A stretch of 64,000 nucleotides of DNA. Origin: Vandiemenella viatica. Lineage: Eukaryota > Arthropoda > Insecta > Orthoptera > Morabidae. This document shows, one piece after another, positions 23,021-33,616 of the stretch. The stretch spans positions 46,040,047 through 46,104,046 of the forward strand of contig CM061918.1 in the NCBI GenBank assembly GCA_031002005.1, read 5' to 3'. The notes under the pieces were generated by a model. The model saw nothing but the letters and a program-made list of their open reading frames with translations, did no database searches and had not been told where the DNA came from. How positions within the stretch are numbered: position 1 is the first letter of the stretch; each line of letters begins with the position of its first letter. The translations under genes were made by a program, and so were the position numbers.

Positions 23021-23536
23021 CTTAAGATAAATCAGTCTCTTTTGGACAGCGGGTTAAAAAACTATAGGAATCACCCATGAATAAAGTACTTCAATAAGTA
23101 TTTATGTGCTCTTGATCAGGTTTATTTTATGCATAACATTCCAGCACCCATATCTCCAAAACGAATGGAAATCTGACACACGTTTATATTAACTTCTTTA
23201 CTCCATATTATTTATAGTACCACCTCAATACTTACCATTCCTCCTGAATAACCCTGTACATTCGTTATATTTTCGTGATATCAAAACAACAAGAACACTG
23301 CTCTGTTACAGATAAATGTATACAATAGTACTAACATTTTCGCGGTCTCTAATGGCCTCGACATCGACGAAGAGTAATGCAGTAAACAAAAGTATGATTT
23401 GTTAACAGCTTCGCACACGTGCACCTTAGTGTACGGGAGATGTTTAGATTTTTCAAGCAGTTATATTAGTGGAGGTTGTGGATATGTTGAAATACGTAGA
23501 ATATACAAGAATAGTGAAGCAATTTGTTTTTCACAG
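23021..23536. other. Intron sequence upstream of the tetraspanin loop exon
   Basis: No repeat recognised. It ends in AATTTGTTTTTCACAG, the acceptor for the next exon. Confidence 0.45.
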
Positions 23537-23734
23537 CATGAATGCTGCGGATTCGATGGGCCCAAAGGCTACAATTCTTCAACCCTGCCCACTACCTGCT
23601 GTAAGGCATCAAACCCGTGTGTGGAAACTTCAGGAGATGTTTACACCAGTGGATGCAATGAAAAAGTTCTAGAGACCTTACAGATGGTAATAAACATCAT
23701 CTTTGGATTCATCCTCGCCACGGGGATTGTGCTG
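23537..23734 (+). CDS. Tetraspanin, exon for large extracellular loop and TM4
   Basis: A 66-codon exon, phase 0, between TTGTTTTTCACAG and the donor GTAATT. It begins HECCGFDGPKGYNSS with the invariant CCG motif, followed by LPTTCC (family P-x-S-C-C), one cysteine in NPC and the terminal GC in TSGCNEKV. That makes six loop cysteines, enough for three disulfides. NSS is a potential N-glycosylation site. ETLQM leads into TM4, VINIIFGFILATGIVL. An internal donor-like GTAATA at 23687 would cut off TM4 and is unlikely. Without splicing at 23734 the frame continues seven more codons (IKSLQLT after V) to a TGA at 23759-23761, a possible alternative C-terminus. Confidence 0.92.
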
Positions 23735-23879
23735 GTAATTAAATCACTGCAGTTAACGTGAATGAGAATTGTATTCTATTATATTGTGTTCCTTTCTTCC
23801 TATTAACGTAGCTAATACATTTATTGTTGTAGCTTACTTTAAGTATTAAATTCCACCACCCAACTATTTTCGTGATTTA

Positions 23880-25040
23880 CGATTTTTAATTCCTTCCACG
23901 TTTTTTGGTAAATTATTTATTAATGCATACCCTCGACAATTTATTCTAACCTCTGGGACCCTTACGCTCGAAAGAAAATTCTGACTGTGAACCGTCAAGA
24001 CAATCATTCACTAGAATGAGGAACAGCAGTGGTCCCAATACACAACCCTGTGGTACTTTCAAATTCACTTCCACTTCTTTTGATAATGCATTTCCTACTA
24101 TAACCATTGCTTTCTGCCTTTTGAAAATTCTTCTATCATAGAAAGTCAATTTTTCATCTACTCCAATAGTTTTCAACTTATTGAAACAATTTTATGGCGT
24201 ACTCTGTCAGATGCCTATGAAAGATTTAAAGCTACACTATCAACTAGACCTCCATTGTCCAACTTATCCTAAATATGTTTCATATAGCCAACCATCTAAG
24301 ATTCACATGAATATCCTTGCCTAAAGCCATGTTTACACTTTTAAAACCAATTTCTCTAGTTACTTATTACTTTCTCTATCATTTTGACTATTGCTGACGT
24401 CAAACCAATCGACTTGTAAATAATATAATTTTCAACCCTGTTGTCACCCTTCCTGTATCGCCCTTATTCAGTTCTCTGGTATGCAGCAAGATACCAAACT
24501 CATTTTAAATTATATTTTTATGTAAGGAACAATATCACATCCAGTTATCCTCAGTATATCTGTAATAATATTATCTATACCAGCCCTTTTTCACTTTTTC
24601 TGCTTCATCATTTCTGTCATAATATTCTGAGAATCTATTTCAAATTTTGTAGTTCCTTCAATTCTGCTTTCATGAAACCAATCACATAATATGTCTGCCA
24701 TTTTCAAATCCTGAGTAACTTCTTTTAATCCTTATCTGCAATTGTCTGAATACTTTACGTTCCCCTCAGTTTTCTGACATAGCCATAGTATTTTCTAGAT
24801 GCATCATCCCCCCGCACCAATAATATTCCTCATAAACCCATATACATCCTCTTTGCTACTGTTAATTTCTTGTTTAGTTGTTTCAAGTTTTCCTTTCTGC
24901 CTTGCTGTTTCTTAATTCTGTTGTGCTGTCTTCTCACCAACCTTTTTAACTTCAAGTTCCAATTATAATACATCACTTCGGTAGTTCTCTTTATTTTCTG
25001 TTTTGAAATACATATTTCTTCACAATTTTTTATTATTTCC
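23880..25040 (-). pseudogene. CR1/L2-like LINE remnant, internally deleted (family L-A)
   Basis: Reading leftward on the minus strand: RKGDNRVENYIIY near 24440, IGVDEKLTFYDRRIFKRQ near 24150, then VPQGCVLGPLLFLILVNDCL near 24040. The frame then jumps straight to FSFERKGPRGNKL-like sequence, which corresponds to the FYFLGKGVRDWNKLP C-terminus of the longer copy at 38.8-40.5 kb. About half the RT, including the YADD box, is therefore deleted. It belongs to the same family as the copies at 36.0, 38.8 and 55.0 kb. Confidence 0.78.
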
Positions 25041-25640
25041 TTGAACTCTTCTTACCTCGACCCTAATGTACTTGCTGAACCTTTCCCTGAAATATCTATT
25101 AAGTTCCTAGTAGTTACTTGGCTAATAACACAGACACGCCACATAGGTTGGAAAATTTGGCAATGTGCCGTGGAACATAAAACATGCTGTATTGGTACTT
25201 GTCGGCAAGGCAGCTTGTGGATATCCAGCGTTTGAAACGGTATTAATTGGTTGAGTGTAGCTGACTGAAGAATTATCACCATCGAATTTCTTCAGCAGGA
25301 TAGGATTGGTGGTTTTTATGATTTCTAGCAAACAAATTGTGTAACAAAGCCCTCGAGCTAGTTCCAAACATCTCCACTGTTGATGATTTGTCTGTTGGAT
25401 GGGAATGAAAAATTGGGCGCATCTTGGTACATTTCGGGGCACTGAGGTTTCAGTTTCTACCTGATTTCGTCATTTCATTCACAACGTTAACAACACAACA
25501 CAATACACAGAGATCTATAGAAACATTATCACTTAACATATACTTCAAGCTTTGTGAAACCAGCTCAGTTCACTTGTCACCTAGCACTGCTATAAAGGAG
25601 AAGTGGTGGAGGTTATTGTTCTAAGACTTTTCTTCCCTTA
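25041..25640. other. Unassigned intron sequence
   Basis: A 106-codon minus-strand ORF (25442-25122) has no motif I recognise. Nothing else is supportable. Confidence 0.35.
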
Positions 25641-28600
25641 TTATTCCGGAGTGACATAGCTTCATGTTTGGTTTGTCATCTCCTTGGGGAAGTTCTTGCG
25701 AGAGCTCCATTAGCATCATTTGTCCGCTGTGTCAGTCAGCAGCTGTTTCTTATGCGGATAGACGATTGACCAGTGGACTGGCAGAGATACGTGCAACCTC
25801 GTAGAACCAGAGTCGTTCGAAGTTCCCGAAGCATCGTGGATTGCGTCAGATGGAAAGCTGATGGACAGGTGTAGGTCCCGCTGCAGTGCCGCATGTGTTC
25901 GGACCTTCCACTGAAGGAGGAGCTGGATGTGGAAATTGGCAATTCCGGGTTCGAGAGCCAACCTCCTTGTCTTCCGCGGATAGTGGAACTCGGTGCTTCA
26001 TGCGAGGGGAAGATCAACCCTCCGGCTTGGTGCCGAGGGAACAAGGTACTGAGTCGTCTCCCGAGGCCGTAGTGAGAGAGGGGATCAGGGAACCGTTGCA
26101 CCCTTGCCTTCGTAGCAGAAATGGTTCCAACATTATGAGTTCGTACGTGTTGACAGAGACGCGGTGTCCCTTACCGCTGGTGTGCAAACTGTACAGGTGA
26201 TCAGATTATTCCCACTTCATGGAGTTCAGTGAGTTGGTGACACCATGTAGAGCTGCCGTCACACGGTACCGGTACATCCTGGTTCGTGTGAAGACTGAAA
26301 GAAAAGTCGGGTTAACTGGTGCCCCCTGCCATCGGTATGAACTCTGTGCCACTGCTTTCGGCCCAGGGGGGGGGGGGAGGAAGAACATTTTTGAAGACTG
26401 GTCCACCGGTCGAGTCGGGTTGGGTGCTGAAGGGCACGTTTGGACCTTGATGAGTGGAGGAACTGCAGTAGCGAAGCTGTCGCGACCAAATGTGGTTCTA
26501 TGAGTGGATCAGCATAGTGTGGTGCGAAGCGGATAAGGTGATATAACCCTTGCTGCCGGCATACAATTCGTCCAACCACCTATCGCAATAAGACTAGAAC
26601 AGCAGAAAAGAGCGAAGGGTCGAATTTCCCATCCTGTTCTCCTGTTTCCTATAAAGCAATAGGTTCAGGTGACGTTGTGGGGCCCTGAAGGAAGGTGCTG
26701 GGTGTCGGCTGAGAGGCATTGTAGGGGGCAGTTGTTTGGGGCAGTCATATTAGAGGATATTCGTGCTTTTCTTTAAGTCCCAGCTAGTAGGGGTTGGCAT
26801 CTCCATCCGCTTGTTGTTTACTTTACGAATTTAGTGATTTTTTTCCGCTGGTGTACACGTGTTTATTGCTGTCATAGTAGAACCTCTATATATGTGGGTC
26901 TGATCCGCGCAGGACAGCACTGCCTTGAGTGTCCTGACACATTCGTGTGCTAAGACGGTTTTTCTGTCTGGGGAACGTGAGTGGGAGAGTAGCTTGGTTG
27001 GGCACCTTGGCGAGCTGGCGACTTTAGGATCTTCGAACAGGTTCATGGAGGCGCCGCCGCCAAGTGGCTGCCCGCAGGCACCCCTTTCGTGGTGGCAAGG
27101 TCTGAACTGTCCCTCGTCTAGTGGTGGGTAATTCTACAGTGGCTTTGTTTTCTGGCGAAGGCGGTAGCTAGATGGTTGGTAGTTGGTGAGATCATAGAGG
27201 AGAGTAGGGTGAAATCTCGGTGATCCCCGTTGACCTGCTTGAACCCAGTAACATTTCAGGACAGGTACCCCTTTCAGGTGTCAACGCGTTGTGTACTTCT
27301 ACATGGGGCAAGCTTGATCTATTACCTGCCTGAATACAGTGCAGCAAATGGCAACCCCAGCTGTGGCACCATTGAATTCTTCCTTGACCACTGAGTCAAT
27401 TGCACACAGCCGTGCGCTGACTCGTTGCCTAAGGTCCTCGGTGTGCTGTCGAGAGTAACAACGAAATAAAGAGCTTTTTGAGCCCAGGGATTGCTTAACC
27501 TCCCAGCTCTATTTACGGATCGGGTAGTAGCTTTCCACACGACCTAGGAATCACGTCGGCATGAACACTTCTTTTTTTTCCACCATCACCTGGTGTTAGG
27601 TTGGATCTGTGGCAAGGTTTTCCGCAGTCAGAGCTTTGTGACTCCTCTGATGCGGCTTGGTGTGAAGTAGGCCATATCTGCGTAAAGGGAAGTGTTCTAG
27701 TTCCCTGGTGAGCGGCCTGGTGGCACAGTAGTTAAGGCGTATGACTGGTGATCGAAAGGTCCCCGGTTACATTCCCTGTCTCGGCGGGGATTTTCATACG
27801 GTTATAATCAGACCTTCACCTCTGGCACATCTTGCTGTGTAATGTGAAGTACGCTAGAAAGCTTTCGTGGTTCGGCTCCCACGTTAAACTGTATGTCTCG
27901 CGTACCCGGCAGGATTGCCGGGTTAGGTTAAGGAGGCTAAGACAGGGGTGGAATGTGCAACCAATAGAAATCCTGTCACCAGGTCATTATGACCACACGC
28001 AATTATTATTATTATTATTACATTTCCTGCTGTTACCAACGCCAGGGCAGTAAGACCAAAGGATCACGGTGGTAAGACCTGTGGTGGTTCAGGGAGGTGA
28101 CGCGACCCTGATGGGAGGTGACGGACGGTTCCGGTAAGCTGGCGTGATCTGGCAACGGCCGGGATCGTCTCCAGATTGTATAGATTGACCCTCAATGAGA
28201 CCGATGATTAGTGATCAAGGAATCTTTGGCTCCCCTTGCCACCGGTATTGAGCTATTTGCTGCCAACATAGAACCTCTCATAGATGGGAACTGGTAGTGC
28301 ACGGGTCCAAACATCTGACCCAGGTGGGCAGCGACACCATTGGAGCGCTTCGGGGTAGTTGTGCACCACGACAGTGCTCTGCGAAGCTTGGACGAATGTG
28401 TGGGAATCCGTGCCCTTCAGAGACACAGAATTTCTGATGGTTAGTGTTCGGGGGAACACACATTAGGAGCTTGCCCCACAGCGCATGGCCCTGTGGCGGC
28501 AGCTGGCAGCTTTGCACTTCTGGCCGGCTGCTGGGAGGTGTGCGCAAAGGGAAATCCCGCGTTGTTGCTTGGTTGCTGCGGCTTCCGCTTTTCCCCTACG

Positions 28601-28860
28601 TGGGCGGGTGGAGCCTGGCGCACGTGGGAGCAGCAGATATACATAAACTATACTGCCAGGTTTCTGAAGGGTCTTCGGCCTGGTTCCACGTACCGCTCCG
28701 CGGGCACCCTTACTGGGTGGCGAAACGCGCATTGTTCACCGTCCCCGCTGTAATGGCGGGAAATTCGGAAGAGTTTCTTTCCTGTAGCGGTGACGGATGC
28801 TGGATGGTTGGTAGTCGAGGGGTTCCGCGAAGGCAACTCAGATGTGCCCATTAACCGGAC
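25641..28860. other. GC-rich block of unknown origin inside the last intron
   Basis: Base composition shifts sharply to G/C-rich, CpG-containing sequence compared with the AT-rich surroundings, then returns to normal near 29200. Overlapping ORFs of 60-136 codons run on both strands, which is expected by chance at this composition. None carries a motif I know. A minus-strand RT fragment adjoins it at 28.9-29.2 kb, so it could be the 5' portion of the same Jockey/R1-type retrotransposon. Some phrases recur about 1.4-1.6 kb apart (GAACCTCTATATATG near 26881 and GAACCTCTCATAGATG near 28270; AGATGGTTGGTAG near 27170 and GGATGGTTGGTAG near 28802). This hints at an internal duplication. A SINE B copy (27711-28022) is inserted. 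A run of eleven G lies near 26366. Confidence 0.45.
27711..28022 (+). mobile_element. SINE B, tRNA-derived with (ATT)n tail
   Basis: The A-box-like GTGGCACAGTAGTTAAGGCG and B-box GGTTACATTCCC lie about 45 bp apart, as in tRNA genes. The body includes TTCACCTCTGGCACATCTTG and CCGGCAGGATTGCCGGG. It ends at TATTATTATTATTATTA, a trinucleotide tail that suggests mobilisation by a LINE with a similar 3' end. It is distinct from SINE A. Confidence 0.82.
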
Positions 28861-28869
28861 ACAACATCC

Positions 28870-29230
28870 CTGGTGCTCTGCTGTTGGAACGCCGAATATA
28901 TAGACGGAATATGTTGTAGCACAGGTCCTAGCACAGAGCCTTGTGGAACACTTTCTCGGATTCGCAGTGTATTAAGAATGCCTCGTCGACCCTGATACAG
29001 GAGTGCTCCTGAACAGATAATTGAGTAGCACCTTGACATTTGGCCCCAACTGGTCCACATCGTAAGGCTTGAGCAGCAGGCTGAAGTGCCGAACTGAGTC
29101 GAAGACCCAGGAGACTTCGGTCGGTACCAGGTCCTCGAATTAGTTCCCACTACAAGCATCTGTTGTTGCGACTTGAATAGAACCCCCATTGGTGTTTTCA
29201 GATGATGCCAATAGAGTTCAGTATCCAAGG
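28870..29230 (-). pseudogene. Jockey/R1-type LINE reverse transcriptase fragment
   Basis: On the minus strand one frame reads FDSVRHFSLLLKPYDVDQLG and VKVLLNYLF. After a frameshift comes IRESVPQGSVLGPVL, the central RT motif (GVPQGSVLGPVLFN in intact elements). The YADD box and everything downstream are absent. It differs from the L-A LINE family by its P-V-L after QGSVLG. Confidence 0.72.
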
Positions 29231-29444
29231 AGAGTTAACGCCTAGGTTCCCACCATAATAGTTATGCCTCGCCCATGGAGCATAGTCTATACTGGTCTCT
29301 TTATACTCTGAGTCAAAGCACAGGCACCCACAGTGAAATGGTAGTACAGTAGGAATAATATTTTGTTGGACTGTATCTTATACATAACTGGCTCGTTCTT
29401 ATTGTTTCTTTGAACACTTTGCTGTAAATTTTTTTTCTTTACAG
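29231..29444. other. End of the last tetraspanin intron
   Basis: No feature other than the long pyrimidine tract TTTTTTTTCTTTACAG that forms the final acceptor. Confidence 0.5.
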
Positions 29445-29504
29445 GCTGTCACGTGGATCGCGACCTGTAAATATATGGAACGTGTATGTGAAACGGAGGA
29501 TTAA
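29445..29504 (+). CDS. Tetraspanin, last coding exon (end of TM4 and tail)
   Basis: After a strong acceptor the frame reads AVTWIATCKYMERVCETED and stops at TAA (29502-29504). Joined in phase 0 to the preceding exon it completes TM4 as FGFILATGIVLAVTWIATC. A short charged cytosolic tail with two juxtamembrane cysteines follows, the usual site of palmitoylation in tetraspanins. Length, phase and topology all fit. The exon is too short to carry independent similarity, so the call rests on splice sites, phase and the way it finishes the membrane segment. A shorter tail from unspliced reading of the previous exon is the alternative. Confidence 0.75.
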   Translation, partial: AVTWIATCKYMERVCETED

Positions 29505-29572
29505 TTTCCAAGAGGAAAAAATAGGAGTACAAAGAATATAGGCGACGCTGTTGACTTAGTCGGTTTAGGTGG

Positions 29573-29578
29573 AATAAA
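29573..29578 (+). terminator. Candidate polyadenylation signal
   Basis: AATAAA lies 69 bp after the tetraspanin stop codon, the first canonical hexamer downstream. An ATTAAA near 29809 is a weaker alternative. No downstream GT-rich element is obvious. Confidence 0.45.
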
Positions 29579-29599
29579 TTACTATGAACTGATTTGTGT

Positions 29600-30567
29600 A
29601 TTCAAACTGTTATAAATGGTATTTTTTCCCAGTAGTGATAAACACTTCCATCATTTATGGTAACGAAAGTCTCATTACACTAATTTCTCACGCGGTAATC
29701 ATGAAGTTGAATTTATGTGCGTCTTTGGCTGAAGGGAGACATTAGTGTACTGTAACTTATTAGCTTTTTGAAATGATTGTCACTAGTATGTAACTGTATG
29801 CTCATATAATTAAAGTCTGTGCAATATCTCTACGTCTTATTTTTACTCTCGTAATATATTTCTAAGCCATTAGGCCTATAAATCTGTAAGCAAGCTTCTT
29901 ATGTTTGAGAGTTTCAGGAAACATCACGCAAATAATAATAAAATAAAAAACAAACCAAAGTTTACGCTACAACACAAATATGCACTATACTCTTTGAATT
30001 ATATTAGATTTTTGACTATGTAACTTCGGTTATTTGTTTCTGAAATACAGTCAATTAAACCACTAGATAAAATTTTATTACTCCAATAACTGCAATACAA
30101 TTGTGGAAATTTAATCTACGGTAACGTATACGAATATAATACATTGCCTACTCTATGCTTTGTTCCTGTAAGGAGAAGAAAAGACAAACCCATTCCTACG
30201 CAAACACCAAAATGTGAGCGAAGCAGAGGGGAAAGTAAATGTAGCTGATAAAACTAAACTAGACTGTTTCAGTATTCTGCTCAAAGCTATGTGGCCACAT
30301 GAACTTACTGAACTGACACTCACTGTTTTATAATAGTTCCCGAAAATGATTTTAGGATATTTAGATAACGATTCTAAAGCGCATTATTATCATTTTTGTT
30401 TATCAGACTTCAATTCCGAGATAGTAGTATTCCCGCCATTAAAAACGGACCATGTACGTTTTCTTTTAGACCTTTAACTTTAATGGTACCTTTTTAAATA
30501 TATTTAATTTATCTCATACTTAACGCGTTAACGGAACTTCTTTCATCTTTACCATTTCTTTTTTTTT
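29600..30567. other. Unassigned AT-rich sequence after the gene
   Basis: It may include distal 3' UTR. No repeat or coding signature was recognised. Confidence 0.4.
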
Positions 30568-30798
30568 AAAACTGCTTTACGTCTCTCAACAGAGAGGTCT
30601 TTAGAGACGGGAAAGGATGGGGGGCAAGGAATGGGAAGGAATTCGGCCATGGCCTTTTTAAGGAAGAATCCCAGCATTTGCCTGGAGTGATTTGGGAAAC
30701 CATGGAAAACCCAAATCTGGATGCCCGGACGGGGATTCGAACCGCCGTCCTCCCGAATGCGAGGCCAGAACGCTAACCATTACACCACCGCGATCGGT
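30568..30798 (-). mobile_element. SINE A copy
   Basis: On the minus strand the head reads ACCGATCGCGGTGGTGTAAT with the B box GGTTCGAATCCCC. CCAAATCACTCCAGGC, GGCCATGGCCGAATTCC and a GAGAGACGTAAAGCAG end follow. It is well preserved relative to most other copies. Confidence 0.88.
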
Positions 30799-31459
30799 TT
30801 TATCATTTCTATTTCTACAAACACTTCCTTCATATATAGTCGCGCAGCTTTATGAAATCGAACAAAAAACAAATCATTTTAGAACTAACACGATTTTAAT
30901 AAAAGAATTTTGAATAGTATATGCGTTGAATTAGACCCACATTTTAGTTTTTCGGAGGCTTGTTTCAGATGTATTGCACTGTTACAAGTTGTATTAAATT
31001 GTGAACAAATTGTATAGATTGTAGGAAAGAAGATAGTAAGCTATGGAAAGCCATAAAGTAAAATGAAAATTAAGCCGCCAGTATGGCACCACACGCTGTA
31101 ACGGGGAAGGTACAACGGGAGCAGATTTGAGTTATATTCCCAGTATACCGCCGTAATGATAAAAGTTATAGGTGGGTTTCCGCACTTACCTAGGCGAATG
31201 CTTACATCGTCTCCAATCTACCTGTCATAAGGAGCACATTTCACAAACAAAAATACACCTATCATGCAGAACCTGGGTTACATGTTTCTCAGATAGATGG
31301 CAACGTAAACATGCAACTCTCGGTATAGACGCTTCAGTTCTAAGAAATCTGGTTCCAACCTTTGCAAGCAGGTCTACGGTGTTTACGTAGTCCGTAGTGG
31401 ATGTAAGGAGCGATGAAAATAAGTAAATAATAAAAATTAACCTTTCTAGCTTCGAGATA
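30799..31459. other. Unassigned sequence
   Basis: Nothing recognised. The short ORFs here have no motif. Confidence 0.4.
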
Positions 31460-31642
31460 GGTGGTACAGGATTGTGGGCAAGGAATGCAAAGGAATTTGA
31501 CCAGGGCGTTATGAAGGAACCATGACGGCATTTGCCTGGAGTGATTTGGGGAAAACCGAAATCAGGATGACTGGACGAGGATTCGAACCCGTGTTCTCCA
31601 GAATGCGAGGCCAGAGCGTTACTACTCACCCGCCATGATAGG
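31460..31642 (-). mobile_element. SINE A copy, diverged
   Basis: On the minus strand: GGGTTCGAATCCTCG (B box), CCAAATCACTCCAGGC, then ATTCCTTTGCATTCCTTGCC. The 3' end of the element is truncated or unrecognisable. Confidence 0.78.
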
Positions 31643-31953
31643 TGCTTTTCTTCTCTTCGACCAGTGACTCACTTCGACTCTAGCGATCCGGAACTTTTAC
31701 ATCATGGTCGATGTTAAAATTACAACGAAAGGGTGCATGCAGTGTTTACAATAGTTTCGCGAGCATCACTAACGATCACACGACATTACACGTCGAGGTG
31801 TTTCATGGCTTAGCGTGGAGAATACTCCTAAGCCTGACCCTCCGTCGAAGTTCTGTATCACCCATAAGATAACACTGTAGCACACCTACTATAGCAATCA
31901 AGATGAATATAAACCTATCAGAGAAGCTCCAGAACCAGCCAGGAAACAGAAAA
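31643..31953. other. Unassigned sequence
   Basis: No feature recognised. Confidence 0.4.
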
Positions 31954-32107
31954 AATCATCGAAATAAAAAAAAACTGCTGCAAAGGGTTAGGGGGAGTGC
32001 AAAAATAATGTGTGGAATTTGACCAAAAATAATCATCGAAATAAAAAAAAACTGCTGCAAAGGGTTAGGGGGAGTGCAAAAATAATGTGTGGAATTTGAC
32101 CAAAATT
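31954..32107. repeat. 77-bp tandem duplication, two nearly identical copies
   Basis: The block beginning AATCATCGAAATAAAAAAAA and ending TTTGACCAAAA occurs at 31954-32030 and again directly after at 32031-32107. The copies differ only at the last position. Such identity amid decayed surroundings implies a recent event, or an assembly artefact. Confidence 0.9.
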
Positions 32108-32183
32108 AAATGTAATTACGATTTGAACTTGCACAAATAGTCAGTACCTCAATGACCCCTAAAAATATGCATATGGTATAGAA

Positions 32184-32501
32184 CAGTGGTTCCCAATTAG
32201 TGGTACGCGTACCTTCAGGGGTACGTGAGGTTGCTCCCGGGGGTACGCGAGGTTCTCTCTTGACTGAGGTATTCAATAAGACAATTGAAAAAAAAAAAAA
32301 CAATTACGCAAACATTACTACCGCCAAAATATATTTTAAGACAGTCAAACGGTGTGTGTGCGAATTACATTTCTGTAATGCTGTGGATGTGTGAAGCACT
32401 AGACTGAAATGAATGCAGAGGCAAACGTAGCTATAAGGGGGTACGCGAGGTTCAACTCTTTCTTGAAGTGGTACTCGGGAAAAACTGTTTGGGAACCATT
32501 G
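32184..32501. mobile_element. hAT-type MITE with 8-bp target duplication
   Basis: Termini CAGTGGTTCCCAA (32184) and, inverted, CAATGGTTCCCAA (ending 32501). The flanks are GTATAGAA (32176-32183) and GTATAGAG (32502-32509), an 8-bp duplication with one change, as hAT transposases generate. The interior is 318 bp in all, AT-rich and non-coding, with repeated GGGGTACGYGAGGTT motifs near both ends. Confidence 0.9.
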
Positions 32502-32557
32502 GTATAGAGAAGGCAATCCCTGGTCTCTATGTATTATCAGGTTATTTTGTGGACTTG

Positions 32558-32860
32558 CGATGACGTCAGTAGTGGGGAGGATGAAACTGGAACATTTAAC
32601 GCTATGTGACGTCACAGGTGGTGCGGATAGCTAAGGTCTTATGACGTCACAGACGCTGGTGATTCGAATTGGCCAATCAAAGTCCCGGGAACGTGACCAG
32701 TGTCGTCAGTGACCACGTCCTCTACGCCAGAATGTGCTGCCACCTGGCGGAAACTGTGACGTTTCTGACCACGTCCCCTAGACATTGGCCCATTCGAATT
32801 GCCCCACATAACGGTAAATGTTCCAGTCCCATCTAATACCCACTACTGACATCGTGTCAT
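32558..32860. mobile_element. Foldback MITE-like inverted-repeat element
   Basis: Left arm GATGACGTCAGTAGTGGGGA...CTGGAACATTTAACGCTATG (32558-32608) is mirrored by 32809-32860. A second inner pair follows the same axis, with GATTCGAATTGGCCAATC (near 32660) against ATTGGCCCATTCGAATTG (near 32785). The whole ~300 bp can fold into an imperfect hairpin. TGACGTCA palindromes occur repeatedly. I see no coding content and no clear target duplication. Confidence 0.7.
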
Positions 32861-33616
32861 AAATAGTTCTGACAAGGGTTATTCAGTGAGCTCCTCATGT
32901 CAGTTTGATCCTTGTATAGTCCAGAGACGGTCGTTTATTTCTGGGCCTACGCATATTAAACGTTAGACTATTAGATAAAACTTAATATTTAATAGAGTAC
33001 TGTGAAGTCAGATTTTGTAGATGTACCAATAAACAGAAATTGTTTTAAATAACAAACAAGTTTTATTATTTAAAGCGATAATCCCAAAACATTTTTAGTT
33101 GAACTGAAAAGCCTAAAGGATACGTTGTTGATCAACATCGGGAGGCAAGTTTATATAAGCCAATCAAAAGGACACACAATCTCCTAGCATCTACCATAGT
33201 AACATACGCAGAAGAGACGAGTAGCATTACATACGTAGAAGGCCAAGGGAACAATGAAAACAAGAGAAATAGAAAAGTGCGTAAAACGAGATCAAGTAGA
33301 CTTAGTAACGGAGATATAAAGAACGAATTGGTAATACACAGGATATGACTCATTTTTGTAATCACTGAAAAAATATCGAATCTCACCCAGCAAAGTTTCA
33401 TTTTGTTTCCTCCTACTTTTCTGGGAGCTGTGATTTTTTGTCGAGCAGTGTATAGGAAGAAAATAACTGAGGAGGTACGTTGTAATTTACTCATCGCGGT
33501 GAATAGGTAAGACGATTATGGGAAAGATGAACTGCGTCAAACCGGTTAACAGAATGATGAGAAACAAAATATTTTTCTGGATGTTGTGGATCATTCTTCC
33601 CTCAATTGCTGAGAAT
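32861..33616. other. Unassigned sequence
   Basis: A 120-codon minus-strand ORF (33494-33132) is rich in hydrophobic residues but AT-biased and unlike any family I know. It is not called as a gene. Confidence 0.35.

Noticed and set aside
28444..28854. 136-codon + strand ORF in GC-rich DNA
   Set aside because: Several overlapping frames on both strands are open here because of base composition. No motif, no splice support.
33132..33494. 120-codon hydrophobic ORF on the minus strand
   Set aside because: AT-biased composition produces hydrophobic codons. No recognisable family and no flanking gene signals.
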